Shown piece by piece: positions 6,232 through 14,811 of a DNA stretch of 38,438 nt. This DNA is from Streptomyces mangrovi (lineage in GTDB: Bacteria; Actinomycetota; Actinomycetes; Streptomycetales; Streptomycetaceae). Positions within the stretch are counted from its first letter, which is position 1. Each line of letters opens with the position of its first letter. The DNA lies in the NCBI RefSeq assembly GCF_900114215.1, contig NZ_FOSG01000033.1, positions 1-38,438 on the forward strand. The letters run 5' to 3'. The notes beneath the pieces were generated by a model. That model saw only the letters and a program-made list of their open reading frames with translations. It searched no databases and had not been told where the DNA came from. The position numbers and the translations under genes were made by a program.

Positions 6232-7146
6232 TCAGCTCCAGCGGGTGCCCGTCAGCAGCTCGTACGCCTCGATGTAGCGGGCGCGGGTGCGCTCGACGAC
6301 CTCGGCGGGCAGCTCGGGCGGCGGGACCTCGCCGCCGCGGTCCCAGCCGGCGGCCGGGGAGGTCAGCCAGTCGCGGACGATCTGCTTGTCGAACGAGGGC
6401 TGGGAGCGGCCCGGCTCCCAGCGGTCGACGGGCCAGAAGCGCGAGGAGTCCGGCGTCAGCACCTCGTCGGCGAGCATCAGCCGCTCCCCGCCGTCACCCT
6501 CCACGGCCCACCCGAACTCGAACTTGGTGTCGGCCAGGATGATGCCCCGCTCCCTGGCGATGTCGCGGCCCCGGGAGTAGACGGCCAGGGTGAGCTGGCG
6601 CAGCTCGGCGGCGGTGTCGGCGCCGACCCGGCGGGCGACCTCCTCGTAGGGGACGTTCTCGTCGTGCTCGCCGACCTCCGCCTTGGTGGCCGGGGTGAAG
6701 ATGGGGGCGGGCAGCTCGGAGCCGTCCACCAGGCCCTCGGGCAGGGCCAGGCCGCAGACCGTGCGGCTCTGGCGGTACTCGGCCAGGCCCGAGCCGGTGA
6801 GGTAGCCGCGGGCCACGCACTCGACCGGGACCATGCGCAGAGAGCGGCAGACCACCGTGCGGCCCGCCCAGTCGGCGGGGGCGCCGGGCGGCAGCTCGGT
6901 GGAGAGCACATGGCCGGGCACCAGGTCGGCGAGCTGGTCGAACCACCACAGGGAGAGCTGGGTGAGGACACGGCCCTTGTCGGGGATTTCCGTCGGCAGC
7001 ACCCAGTCGTAGGCGGACACCCGGTCGCTGGCGACCATCACCAGATCCCCCGCCTCGTTCCGGTACAGGTCCCGCACCTTGCCGGTGTGCACGTGCACCA
7101 GACCCGGCACCTGTACGGGTTCGGGCTTCTCTACGAATCCGGTCAC
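6232..7146 (-). CDS. purC: Phosphoribosylaminoimidazole-succinocarboxamide synthase (SAICAR synthetase)
   Basis: This 304-residue enzyme couples CAIR and aspartate with ATP to form SAICAR in IMP synthesis. Family motifs are GKVRDLY near the N-terminus, ASDRVSAYD, VPVECVARGYLTGSG, LADTKFEFG and DEVLTPDSSRFW, in the usual order and at the usual length. The GTG start has an excellent AGGAGGAG site 2 nt before it. The gene is the last of the minus-strand run that begins upstream with purD. The two genes between them carry no purine signature, so purC and purD are probably not one simple transcript. Confidence 0.97.
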   Translation of the reverse strand: MTGFVEKPEPVQVPGLVHVHTGKVRDLYRNEAGDLVMVASDRVSAYDWVLPTEIPDKGRVLTQLSLWWFDQLADLVPGHVLSTELPPGAPADWAGRTVVCRSLRMVPVECVARGYLTGSGLAEYRQSRTVCGLALPEGLVDGSELPAPIFTPATKAEVGEHDENVPYEEVARRVGADTAAELRQLTLAVYSRGRDIARERGIILADTKFEFGWAVEGDGGERLMLADEVLTPDSSRFWPVDRWEPGRSQPSFDKQIVRDWLTSPAAGWDRGGEVPPPELPAEVVERTRARYIEAYELLTGTRWS

Positions 7147-7281
7147 GGCTCCTCCTGTGGCTTGGTCCAGGAGTTCCGATTCTCCCGTACCCCCGCCCTC
7201 CCCACCGGCCGGGGTCGGACGGACGGGTGGGGGCGTACCGCGCGAACAGCCGTACCCGGACGGGCCGGAGGGGGCGGGCGC

Positions 7282-8760
7282 TCAGGGGCGCTTGCAGATG
7301 TGGTCCAGGAGGTTGGCCGTGGCCCGCTGGATGCGGGGGTCGGTGTGGCCGGGGCGGTCCAGGGCCGGGGACCAGGCGAAGGTGCCCGAGGCGAAGACCA
7401 GGGCGCCGCCGGGCGCCTCGTACAGGGACGTCTCCTGGTGGCGGCGGGTGCCGGAGGCGTCCCGGTAGGGCGAGTGGGCGAGCAGGATGCGGCCGGTGTG
7501 CGGGGGCAGGGCGGTGCGCGGGAAGTAGCGGTCGGCCTCGCCCGCCACCAGGCCGGGCAGTTCCTCGCCCTCCGCCGCCCCGGTGGCCTCCCACAGCCAG
7601 TGGGAGGTGTTGCGCACGACCATCGGGTGCGGCCGGGGCACCTGGCCCGCGTACTGGACGCCCAGCACCTGCTGTTCGGGCTCGCCCCGGTCGCGCCAGC
7701 GCCGCGGGCGGCCCGGGCCGCGGCGCTTGCGGCAGGTCATCAGCCGGTCGGGGGCCCCGGAGGGTGAGGGGCTCAGCTCGACCTGCCAGTACATGGTGTT
7801 GGCGGAGAGGAACACCAGCGAGGTGCCGCTGTCGCGGGCCTTCTCCACGGCGCGGCGCATGGGCGCCGACCAGTACTCGTCGTGGCCGGCGAAGACCAGG
7901 CCGCGGTAGCGGGAGGGGTCGACGCGGCCCGCGTGCAGATCGCGGGTGTCGGCGTAGGCCAGGTCGTAGCCGTAGCGCTCGGCCCAGCGGATGAAGTCGT
8001 AGGCGTGGCCCACGTGCAGGGGCAGGCCCGCGCCCGCGTACGGCCGGTCGAAGGAGACGGTGACGGCCGCGTCCTCCTCCCCCAGCAGCCGCCCCTCCCC
8101 GTCCCAGGCGTGGTAGAGGCTGGCGCCGGTGCGGCCGTCCTCGGGGAAGAGGTTGTACGCCTGCCAGGTGACGTCGGGGATGACCAGCAGCAGGTCGCCG
8201 GGGCGTTCGTCGCGGACGGTGAAGGGGATGTGGGAGCGGTGGCCGTCGGCGGTGGTCAGCACGGCCACATGGGCGCCGGTGCTCCAGTAGTCCGGGATCT
8301 GGAGCCGCCAGGAGAGCCACCAGTGGTGGCAGGAGACGGTGCGGTCGGCGGTCAGGGGCGGGGGCTGGACGATGCCGGACAGCCGGGGGCTGGTGGTGAT
8401 CTTGGTTGCGCCCTCACCGCCGTAGTGGCCGATGCGGTAGACGTCCACGCCGAAGGGCTGGGGCGGGTTGACCGTGATCCGGAAGTCGATGGACTCGCCG
8501 GGCGAGACCGCGCTCTCGGAGGTGAAGCCCTTGATCTGGCAGTGCACGTCGTCGGCCGCGCGCGGGCCGCCACCCGCCCCGGACGGGGCGTGTCCGCCGT
8601 CCAGGCTGCTGTGGTCGAGGTACCAGGGGACGACGTGGCCGGTGTCGTCGAAGTAGTGCTCGCCGCACCGCAGCCAGGGCAGCGGTCCCTGCCCGAACGG
8701 ATCGGTGACCGCGTGCGCGAGAGCTCCCGACTCCCAGCGCCGGATCTGCTCCGTGCCCAC
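7282..8760 (-). CDS. N,N-dimethylformamidase beta-subunit-like protein
   Basis: A 492-residue protein resembling the large-subunit C-terminal domain of N,N-dimethylformamidase, a fold related to glutamine-amidotransferase-like domains. Streptomyces genomes often carry stand-alone members of unknown role. Recognisable stretches are EIRITVNP-like IDFRITVNPPQPFGVDVYRIGHYGG, a beta-sandwich edge (HVAVLTTADGHRSHIPF), then DVTWQAYNLFPEDG, SFDRPYAGAG, YDFIRWAERYGYDLAYADTRD and VFAGHDEYWS. It ends with SGTFAWSPALDRPG. GTG at 8760 is chosen because GGAGGGGAG precedes it; the frame stays open far upstream but overlaps the neighbouring gene. No signal peptide is evident. An amidase activity should not be assumed. 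Confidence 0.75.
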   Translation of the reverse strand: MGTEQIRRWESGALAHAVTDPFGQGPLPWLRCGEHYFDDTGHVVPWYLDHSSLDGGHAPSGAGGGPRAADDVHCQIKGFTSESAVSPGESIDFRITVNPPQPFGVDVYRIGHYGGEGATKITTSPRLSGIVQPPPLTADRTVSCHHWWLSWRLQIPDYWSTGAHVAVLTTADGHRSHIPFTVRDERPGDLLLVIPDVTWQAYNLFPEDGRTGASLYHAWDGEGRLLGEEDAAVTVSFDRPYAGAGLPLHVGHAYDFIRWAERYGYDLAYADTRDLHAGRVDPSRYRGLVFAGHDEYWSAPMRRAVEKARDSGTSLVFLSANTMYWQVELSPSPSGAPDRLMTCRKRRGPGRPRRWRDRGEPEQQVLGVQYAGQVPRPHPMVVRNTSHWLWEATGAAEGEELPGLVAGEADRYFPRTALPPHTGRILLAHSPYRDASGTRRHQETSLYEAPGGALVFASGTFAWSPALDRPGHTDPRIQRATANLLDHICKRP

Positions 8761-8911
8761 CTGTGTCTCCCCTCCCTGTGTCCGCTCCCGCGATGCCGTG
8801 CACCAGCACATCACATAAAGCGAACACCTTGTCACCCTTTGTCGCCCAATGGCCGGGGACCTGGCCGAACACGTCTCGAACACGAGGTACGGGCAGCGGC
8901 CGGAGGGAAGG

Positions 8912-8957
8912 GCCGGAGGCGGTCCGGGCGCCGCGGAGCGACCGGACCGCCTCCGGC
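8912..8957 (-). terminator. Strong hairpin terminator directly after the M48-like gene
   Basis: A perfect 16-bp stem (GCCGGAGGCGGTCCGG at 8912-8927 with 8942-8957) and a 14-nt loop begin at the base next to the TGA of the upstream minus-strand gene. It separates that gene from the dimethylformamidase-like gene. The rest of the 197-bp gap contains a direct repeat GACAA and a TTTATG box that could serve the downstream gene. Confidence 0.85.
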
Positions 8958-10616
8958 TCAGACCAGGCGGATGGGCTTGTCGGGCCGTACGCCGACGGCC
9001 GCCAGCCAGTCGAGCAGCGGCCGGGGGTCGCCGTCCTCGGCGAGGGCGAGGACGGGCCGGGCCAGATCGGCCCGGCGCTCGCCGTCGACGAACAGGGCGG
9101 GGCCGTCCAGCCAGTCGAGCCCGGGGGCCGCCCCGGCGGTGTCCACGGCCGCGCAGCACACGGCGGCCGTGATGTGCTCGGCCAGCAGCTCGCGTCCGGA
9201 GCGCGGCGGCTGGAGGGGGAAGCCGCCGCCGGGCGGGAGGAGCGCGCCGTCCCCGCCGGGGACGGGCAGGGGGATCGCGCCCGCCTCGCGGGCGGCGCCG
9301 GCCCGGGCGGCCTCCTCGCGGGCGAGGTCGGCGCCGATCCGGGCGGCGAGCGCGTCGGCGCCGCCGCCGGACGGGGCGTCCGGGCCGCCCGGGCCGTGCG
9401 GGGCCGCCTCGCCGGCCAGCCGGTCGACCAGCTCGGCCAGCGTCGGGTTCCCGTCGGCCCGCAGCGCCGCGAAGAGACGGGCGGCCTCGGAACGCCAGAT
9501 GCGGTCCACGACCTCCTCCGGGTACCCCTGCCAGTCCACCGGGGCCCAGTCGGGACCGGGCTCGGCCGGACCGCCGTGGAAGAGGCGCGCGGCCAGCAGG
9601 GAGACCTGGCGGTCCACCTCGCCGGGCTCCTCCAGCAGGTCGCAGGCGGGGCGCTCGCCCAGCCGGGTGGCGAAGCCCTCGGCCAGCCGGTCGCGCCGGG
9701 ACAGCTCGGTGAGGGCGGAGACCACGCCGGCGTCCAGCCGGGCGGGCCAGCGCCCCGTGCGCCAGGCGGGCAGCGCGACCCGGGTCAGCAGCCGGTCCCA
9801 GCCGGCGTACGCCAGGCCCACCTGCTCCTGGGCGACGACCCGCAGGCCGTAGTCGACCGTCTGGGCCCGCACCGCGGCCGCGGCGGCGACCATGCGCTCC
9901 ATCTCCGCGGCGTGGGAGGCCCCGGCGCGCAGCAGCAGCCGGGAGATCCAGCCGGTGAAGTCGTACGCGAGCCGCCTGGGCGCCGGGCCGCGGGCCGCCA
10001 CGGCGACCGCGGCGGCGGCGTCCAGTCCGCGGACGAAGCGCCGCGCGGCGGCGATGTCCGGGTGGGCGGACGGGCCCGTGCCGGCCACGATCGGGGCGAG
10101 CAGCGCCCGCAGTTCGGCGACCCGCATCCACCACAGGAAGGGGGAGCCGACGACGAGCACGGGGGCGTCCGCGCCGCGTGCCGTGCCGGGGAGCGGCAGA
10201 CGGCGGCCGCGGGTGGTGTGCGCCCGGTCCTCCAGCCAGCTGTCGCAGTCCGGCGTCAGGGCTATCGCCGAGGGCGCCGGGACGTCCAGCCGGTCGGCGA
10301 GATCGCGTATCAGCCGGTACAGGTCGGGGGCGGCCGACTCGTCGATCTGCACGGTGGGGCTGACCGCCGGGCGCGCCCGGGCGATCACGGCGGCCACGCC
10401 CGCGGCCGCGGCGAGCACCGGCACGGCGACGGCCGCGGCCGTCCAGCGCAGTGCGTCCCAGCCGTCGCCGCGGAGGTGGCCGGTGGCCCCTCCGGCCAGC
10501 AGGACGACCGCCGCGGCGGCGGGCAGCAGCGCGGCGCCCAGCGCGGCGCCGCGCACCCTCAGGACCGCCAGTGCGTGGTCGCGCGCCGAACGCGCGCCCG
10601 TCTCCGGTACCGCCAC
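8958..10616 (-). CDS. Membrane protein resembling an M48 peptidase without its zinc site
   Basis: A 552-residue protein with two N-terminal membrane spans (about 22-42 and 58-80) and a long soluble Ala/Arg-rich domain. The layout matches M48 (HtpX/Ste24) peptidases: two spans, then a segment of the type VPAPSAIALTPDCDSWLE, then ELRALLAPIVAG at about 168-179. In active M48 enzymes that last segment reads ELRAxLAHExxH; here HExxH is replaced by PIVAG, so zinc binding and catalysis are probably lost. The start is uncertain. GTG at 10616 has AGGGGGTGAG about 6 nt upstream; the GTG at 10658 has a purine run directly abutting it. The true role is unknown, and the family link is my reading of weak similarity. 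Confidence 0.6.
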   Translation of the reverse strand: MAVPETGARSARDHALAVLRVRGAALGAALLPAAAAVVLLAGGATGHLRGDGWDALRWTAAAVAVPVLAAAAGVAAVIARARPAVSPTVQIDESAAPDLYRLIRDLADRLDVPAPSAIALTPDCDSWLEDRAHTTRGRRLPLPGTARGADAPVLVVGSPFLWWMRVAELRALLAPIVAGTGPSAHPDIAAARRFVRGLDAAAAVAVAARGPAPRRLAYDFTGWISRLLLRAGASHAAEMERMVAAAAAVRAQTVDYGLRVVAQEQVGLAYAGWDRLLTRVALPAWRTGRWPARLDAGVVSALTELSRRDRLAEGFATRLGERPACDLLEEPGEVDRQVSLLAARLFHGGPAEPGPDWAPVDWQGYPEEVVDRIWRSEAARLFAALRADGNPTLAELVDRLAGEAAPHGPGGPDAPSGGGADALAARIGADLAREEAARAGAAREAGAIPLPVPGGDGALLPPGGGFPLQPPRSGRELLAEHITAAVCCAAVDTAGAAPGLDWLDGPALFVDGERRADLARPVLALAEDGDPRPLLDWLAAVGVRPDKPIRLV

Positions 10617-10860
10617 GAGTCGCTCACCCCCTTGCCGTTCCCCCGCGCCTGCCGTCACTCCCCCACTGTGGCACCGGCAGGCGGCACCGCAATGTGCGGT
10701 GGGCCACTTGCCGGAGCCGTCCGCGGGAACCCTAGTCGGCGCCTGCGGGGCCGTCAGCCGGATGAGGAAGCGGTCACTCGATGGAATGGCTTTGGGTAAA
10801 GCTGGGTGCGGAAATCCGCTCGCCGGGGTGTCCGGACGGGTGTCCGGACCGGGCGCCGGC

Positions 10861-12168
10861 TCAGGCCTCCCCGGCGGTCGTGGCGGTCGTAGCGGTCCCA
10901 GCGGTCCCAGCGGTCTCGGCCCCGGCGGCCTCGGCCGCGATGTCGCCGCGGTGGTGCGAACCGGCCAGCCGGATGCGGGCCACCGCCCGGTAGGCGTGCT
11001 CGCGCGCCTCGGCGAGACCGGCCCCGGTGGCCGTGACGGACAGGACCCGGCCGCCCGCGCTGACCACGCGTCCCTCCTCGTCCAGCCGGGTGCCGGCGTG
11101 GAGGACGTACGCGGTGGGGGCGTCCTTCCCGGCGACCTCCTCCAGGCCCTCGATCACGTCCCCCGTGCGGGGGGAGGCGGGGTAGCCCTCGGAGGCGACG
11201 ACGACGGTGACGGCCGCGTCGTCGCTCCAGCGCAGCGGGGGGAACTCGGCCAGGGCGCCGGTGGCCGCCGCGTACAGCAGGCCGGACAGCGGGGTCTTCA
11301 GCCGGGCCAGGACGACCTGGGTCTCCGGGTCCCCGAAGCGCGCGTTGAACTCCACCACGCGCACCCCGCGCGAGGTGATGGCCAGACCCGCGTAGAGCAG
11401 CCCGGAGAAGGGGGTGCCGCGGCGGCGCATCTCGTCCACGGTGGGCTGCAGGACGGTGGCCAGCACCTCGTCGGCCAGCTTGGGGTCGGCCCAGGGCAGC
11501 GGCGAGTAGGCGCCCATGCCGCCGGTGTTGGGGCCCTCGTCGCCGTCGTGGGCACGCTTGAAGTCCTGGGCGGGCCGCAGCGGTACGACGCACTCGCCGT
11601 CGGTCACGGCGAACAGGGAGACCTCGGGGCCGTCCAGGTACTCCTCGATCACCACCTGCTCGCAGCCGCGGGCGTGGGCGCGGGCGGCCTCCAGGTCGGG
11701 GGTGACGACGACGCCCTTGCCCGCCGCCAGCCCGTCGTCCTTGACGACGTACGGAGGCCCGAAGGCGTCCAGCGCGCGGTCGGCCTCCTCGTCGGTGGTG
11801 CACACGTAGGAGCGGGCGGTGGGGACCCCGGCGGCGGCCATGACCTCCTTGGCGAACGCCTTGGAGCCCTCCAGCCGGGCGGCCTCGGCCGACGGGCCGA
11901 AGACGGCGATGCCGCGCCCGCGCACGGCGTCGGCCACCCCGGCCACCAGCGGGGCCTCCGGCCCCACCACGACGAGGTCGGCCTCCAGCCCGGCGGCCAG
12001 TTCGGCCACGGCCGGGCCGTCGAGCGCGTCGACGGAGTGCAGGGTCGCCACCTGGGCGATCCCGGCGTTGCCGGGCGCGCAGTGCAGCGAGGTGACGTCG
12101 GGATCGAGGGACAGGGAGCGGCACAGGGCGTGTTCGCGGGCGCCGCCGCCGATGACGAGGACCTTCAC
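10861..12168 (-). CDS. purD: Phosphoribosylamine-glycine ligase (GAR synthetase)
   Basis: A 435-residue ATP-grasp enzyme that joins 5-phosphoribosylamine and glycine with ATP to make GAR, the second step of purine synthesis. Visible motifs are GGGAREHALCRSL at the N-terminus, VVKDDGLAAGKGV (ATP-grasp), NTGGMGAYSP and EFNARFGDPETQ. GTG at 12168 is preferred over the GTG three codons upstream for two reasons: TAGGGT lies exactly 7 nt before it, a leaderless arrangement, and homologues begin directly with KVLVIGGG. The C-terminus carries an Ala/Thr-rich repeat tail (TAGTATTATTAGEA) that looks like local repeat expansion. Confidence 0.96.
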   Translation of the reverse strand: MKVLVIGGGAREHALCRSLSLDPDVTSLHCAPGNAGIAQVATLHSVDALDGPAVAELAAGLEADLVVVGPEAPLVAGVADAVRGRGIAVFGPSAEAARLEGSKAFAKEVMAAAGVPTARSYVCTTDEEADRALDAFGPPYVVKDDGLAAGKGVVVTPDLEAARAHARGCEQVVIEEYLDGPEVSLFAVTDGECVVPLRPAQDFKRAHDGDEGPNTGGMGAYSPLPWADPKLADEVLATVLQPTVDEMRRRGTPFSGLLYAGLAITSRGVRVVEFNARFGDPETQVVLARLKTPLSGLLYAAATGALAEFPPLRWSDDAAVTVVVASEGYPASPRTGDVIEGLEEVAGKDAPTAYVLHAGTRLDEEGRVVSAGGRVLSVTATGAGLAEAREHAYRAVARIRLAGSHHRGDIAAEAAGAETAGTAGTATTATTAGEA

Positions 12169-12556
12169 GCCCTGCACCCTATCCGCCCCTTCCCGGGCCC
12201 CGGCGGGCCTGCCCGGAGGGCGGACGGCGGGGGACCGCCGGGAGGCCGGCGGGCGCCTGCCGGACGCGGCCGGGGGACCGGTGTCGTCGGCATGGCGGCG
12301 GCGTGGTGGCGGGGCGTCGTCGGGGCGGCGGGGCGTCGTCGGTGGTCAGGGGCGCGGGACGGCAGCCGAAACACGCTTCTCACCCCATCGGGTGAGGAAA
12401 GCGGGGCCTGTATACCCAATCGGGATGCACGTATGGGCGGAAATACCGCGAAGGCCGAGAGGTCTCCCACTTTTGGGGGTAGGAAGGGGCACCGAGCGGT
12501 CCGAGGGAGGTCCGTCCGCGAATGGATCCGAGCGAGGGCTTTGTTGGGAGTGGCGG
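12169..12556. other. Divergent intergenic region between purD and the SLATT-like gene
   Basis: This 388-bp stretch has no convincing gene. It holds the purD -10, a 13-bp direct repeat GGGGCGTCGTCGG at 12311-12323 and 12330-12342, and a dyad CTCACCC-CATC-GGGTGAG at 12379-12396. A more A+T-rich patch around 12410-12480 includes GTATAC and ACTTTTGGGGG and probably contains the promoter for the gene at 12557. Confidence 0.5.
12176..12181 (-). promoter_or_regulatory. purD: -10 box for leaderless purD
   Basis: Minus-strand TAGGGT is followed by a 7-nt spacer (GCAGGGC) and the GTG start, so transcription would begin at the start codon. Confidence 0.5.
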
Positions 12557-13306
12557 GTGAGTCAGCCGGAGATGCGCCCCGGAACGGGCGGCGGCACGGG
12601 CGGCGGCACGGGGCGGGGCGAGCACGGGGACCTGCTCGGGCGGCCGTTCCCCCTGGGGGACTGGGGCGAGCCCGCCGAGCGCCTGGACGAGCTGTACCGG
12701 TGGGTGGAGAACGGGGCACTGGAGGTCGTGGAGTGGTACCTGGCCGACCGGGCGCGCAAGCGCCGGTGGGCCAGGTCGCTGCGGGCGGGGACCGCCACGG
12801 GACTGGCGGCCGGGGGCGTGCTGCCGCTGCTGGAGCTGGCCGGCGGAGTGCGGGGCGCGGCCCTGTGGGCGTTCCCCGCGCTGCTGCTGGCGGCCGTGTG
12901 CGCGGGGTGCGACCGCTGGTTCGGGCTGACCTCGGGCTGGATGCGCGGCATCGCCACGGCGCAGGCGGTCCAGCGGCGGCTGGAGATGCTGCAGTACGAC
13001 TGGGCGTCGGAGAGCGTGCGGGAGGTGCTCGGACCCACCGAGGGCACGGCGAGCGAGGCCGCCGAGCGGTGCCTGGGGGTGCTGCGGCGCTTCTCGGAGG
13101 ACGTGACCGAGCTGGTGCGGGGCGAGACCGCCGCCTGGATGGTGGAGTTCCGCTCCGGTCCGGCGCCGCTGCACACCCAGTCGCTGACCTCCTCCGCCTG
13201 GAGCGCGCGCACCGCGCAGGCCGCCGCGCAGCCGTCCCGCTTCTCGATGCCGCCGGGCGTCCGGCCGAGCATGCCCCGGCAGCGGCCCCCGGAGGGGCCG
13301 CGCTGA
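12557..13306 (+). CDS. SLATT-like two-transmembrane protein
   Basis: A 249-residue membrane protein. GTG at 12557 is chosen for its GGGAG site about 6 nt upstream; longer in-frame extensions run antisense into purD. A Gly-rich leader (encoded by a GGCGGCACG repeat) precedes ERLDELYRWVENGALEVVEWYLADRARKRRWAR. Two hydrophobic spans follow (about 80-100 and 105-120), then DRWFGLTSGWMRGIATAQAVQRRLEMLQYDWA and a helical C-terminus ending in a Pro/Arg tail. An amphipathic helix with WY, two spans, then a helix with RxxA...R/KxxY/W is the pattern of SLATT domains, which are predicted pore-forming effectors in nucleotide-signalled conflict systems. No SMODS or SLOG partner is adjacent, so a housekeeping role is equally possible. 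Confidence 0.65.
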   Translation: MSQPEMRPGTGGGTGGGTGRGEHGDLLGRPFPLGDWGEPAERLDELYRWVENGALEVVEWYLADRARKRRWARSLRAGTATGLAAGGVLPLLELAGGVRGAALWAFPALLLAAVCAGCDRWFGLTSGWMRGIATAQAVQRRLEMLQYDWASESVREVLGPTEGTASEAAERCLGVLRRFSEDVTELVRGETAAWMVEFRSGPAPLHTQSLTSSAWSARTAQAAAQPSRFSMPPGVRPSMPRQRPPEGPR

Positions 13307-13343
13307 CGGCGGATGGCGGCGGATGGCGGCAGCCGGTGCCGCG

Positions 13344-14006
13344 TCAGCCGAAGAGGATCATGGAGCTCTGTGCCAGGCTCCGGGTGGCCGCGGCGTGCAG
13401 CCCCAGCCAGACGTGGCGCTCCCGCGCGAACGGCCCGCCGTCGTACGCGGGCGCGGCCGCCGGTTCCTCCAGCTCCGTGGGACGGTCCGGGGGCGTCGGG
13501 GCGGGGGGCGGGTTGGCGGGGTCGACGCCCAGGTGGGGGGCGACCGCCTCCAGCTCGCGCAGCAGCCCGTGGCTGGAGCCCAGCGGGCCGCCGCCGGCGA
13601 GGAGTTCGTCGTCGGACAGCGGGTGGGCGAAGTCGAGGGGGACGTACGCGCCGGCGTGGTCGTAGTGCCACACCAGGTGCGACTGCTGGGCCGTCGGGGC
13701 GAACATCTCCAGCAACTGCTCGTATTCGCCGCCGAGTTCGTCGACCGGAGTGACCTCCAGGCCGCAGAGCTGGAGCATATGGGCGCGGCGCAGGAGGTGC
13801 AGCGCGTCGTAGTCGAAGCCGGCGACCGGCGCCACGTCGCCCGACAGTCCGGGCATGTAGCCGTGGACGGGGACCGGCGGCAGCCCGGCGGCGCTCAGTG
13901 CCCTGTCGTAGGACGCGAGTTCCTCGGCGAAGGGGTTGTCGGGGCTGTGGCACAGCACGTCGACGAGCGGCACCAGCCAGAGGTCACAGGCCAACGGGTG
14001 CTCCAA
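13344..14006 (-). CDS. Conserved protein of unknown function (start uncertain)
   Basis: I do not recognise this family. The frame gives up to 220 residues with good Streptomyces codon bias, beginning near EHPLACDLWLVPLVDVLCHS and ending RSLAQSSMILFG. It is acidic and apparently soluble, with a Pro-rich linker (NPPPAPTPPDRPTELEEP) before the last 40 residues. Two WH/HYDH-like clusters (LVWHYDHAGAYVPLDF) might bind a ligand or metal, but this is speculative. The only start in frame is a TTG at 14006 without a ribosome site. In another frame, an ATG at 14068 overlaps the upstream GntR stop (ATGA). The true N-terminus may be there, with a one-base frame change between 14010 and 14060. It converges on the SLATT-like gene. 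Confidence 0.65.
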   Translation of the reverse strand: MEHPLACDLWLVPLVDVLCHSPDNPFAEELASYDRALSAAGLPPVPVHGYMPGLSGDVAPVAGFDYDALHLLRRAHMLQLCGLEVTPVDELGGEYEQLLEMFAPTAQQSHLVWHYDHAGAYVPLDFAHPLSDDELLAGGGPLGSSHGLLRELEAVAPHLGVDPANPPPAPTPPDRPTELEEPAAAPAYDGGPFARERHVWLGLHAAATRSLAQSSMILFG

Positions 14007-14064
14007 TACGGCGGGCGGCGGGTGGCGGGTGCGGAGCGGACTCCGGGCGCAACAGCGTAGTCGC

Positions 14065-14718
14065 TCATTCCAGCTTCTCCACGAGGGCGAGGCAGCGCTC
14101 GTCGCAGGCCGCGACGAGGCGCCCGGCCGCCGTGTCGTCCCCGCGCCCGACCGCTTCGGCCAGCTCGCGGTAGCCGGTCCACAGCAGCTCCCGCAGGCCG
14201 GGACGCTCGCGCAGGTGCGGCACGGCGAAGACCCAGCACTGCACGCGCAGCCGGTCCAGGAACTCGGTTATGTAGGGGTTGCCCATCAGTTCGCCCAGCT
14301 CCCGCCAGAAGCGCAGGTCGTAGCCGATGAGCACGTCCAGGTCCCCGGTACGGGCGGCCCGCTCGGCGGCCTCGGCACGGCGGCGCACCGAGACCAGCCG
14401 TCCGTCACCGGGGGCGGGCCGGTCCGGGCCGCCGGGTCCGCGGAAGACGCCCTCGGCGACCAGGGCGCGCGCCTGGACCATGGCCCGGTAGTCGGCGGGG
14501 GTGAAGACGTGGACACGGAAACCCCGGTGCTGCTCCACGTCCAGCAGGCCCTGCGCGGACAGGTCGACGAGCGCCTCGCGCACCGGTGTGGCGGAGACGC
14601 CGTACTGCTCGGCTATCTCCTTGACCGTGAAGCCCCGGCCGGCCGGGAGGCGCCCGGCGAGTACCTCGTCGCGCAGCGCGTCCGCGATCTGCGCGCGCAG
14701 TGTGCTGCGCTGGATCAC
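14065..14718 (-). CDS. GntR-family transcriptional regulator (FCD/FadR-type)
   Basis: A 217-residue DNA-binding regulator. GTG at 14718 is chosen because GAGGAG lies 7 nt upstream; the open frame extends 30 codons further without family residues. The winged helix begins STLRAQIADALRDEVLAGRLPAGRGFTVKEIAEQYGVSATPVREALVDL, with LSAQGLLDVEQHRGFRVHVF as the wing. The C-terminal all-helical ligand domain (LRFWRELGELMGNPYITEFLDRLR...) fits FCD regulators, which often bind organic acids. It is divergent from the DJ-1/MarR pair; two TGACA-N6-TGTCR dyads in the shared region are candidate operators. Confidence 0.9.
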   Translation of the reverse strand: MIQRSTLRAQIADALRDEVLAGRLPAGRGFTVKEIAEQYGVSATPVREALVDLSAQGLLDVEQHRGFRVHVFTPADYRAMVQARALVAEGVFRGPGGPDRPAPGDGRLVSVRRRAEAAERAARTGDLDVLIGYDLRFWRELGELMGNPYITEFLDRLRVQCWVFAVPHLRERPGLRELLWTGYRELAEAVGRGDDTAAGRLVAACDERCLALVEKLE

Positions 14719-14794
14719 GGGCGCCTCCTCACGGCTTCGAACGTCCGGGCGCCGGCGCCGTCCCTCATCCGCCCCCCCCTTTTTTCCGGGGGTC

Positions 14795-14800
14795 AGCCTA
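14795..14800 (-). promoter_or_regulatory. Candidate -10 of the GntR gene
   Basis: Minus-strand TAGGCT lies 76 nt upstream of the GntR start codon. The tandem dyads at 14813-14847 would overlie its -35 region. A run of eight C followed by six T lies just downstream. Confidence 0.35.
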
Positions 14801-14811
14801 GCGCCCACCCT

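Noticed and set aside
7282..10134. A 950-residue version of the dimethylformamidase-like protein
   Set aside because: The extra N-terminal half is antisense-frame sequence over the M48-like gene. A good ribosome site and GTG at 8760 define the real start.
10781..10993. Small plus-strand frame beginning MEWLWVKLGAEIRS
   Set aside because: Only the first dozen residues look protein-like; the rest is antisense to the purD C-terminus and there is no ribosome site.
9892..13665. A 1,257-codon plus-strand frame
   Set aside because: It is antisense to the M48-like gene and purD and passes through the SLATT-like gene in the wrong frame; its composition is typical of high-G+C shadow frames.
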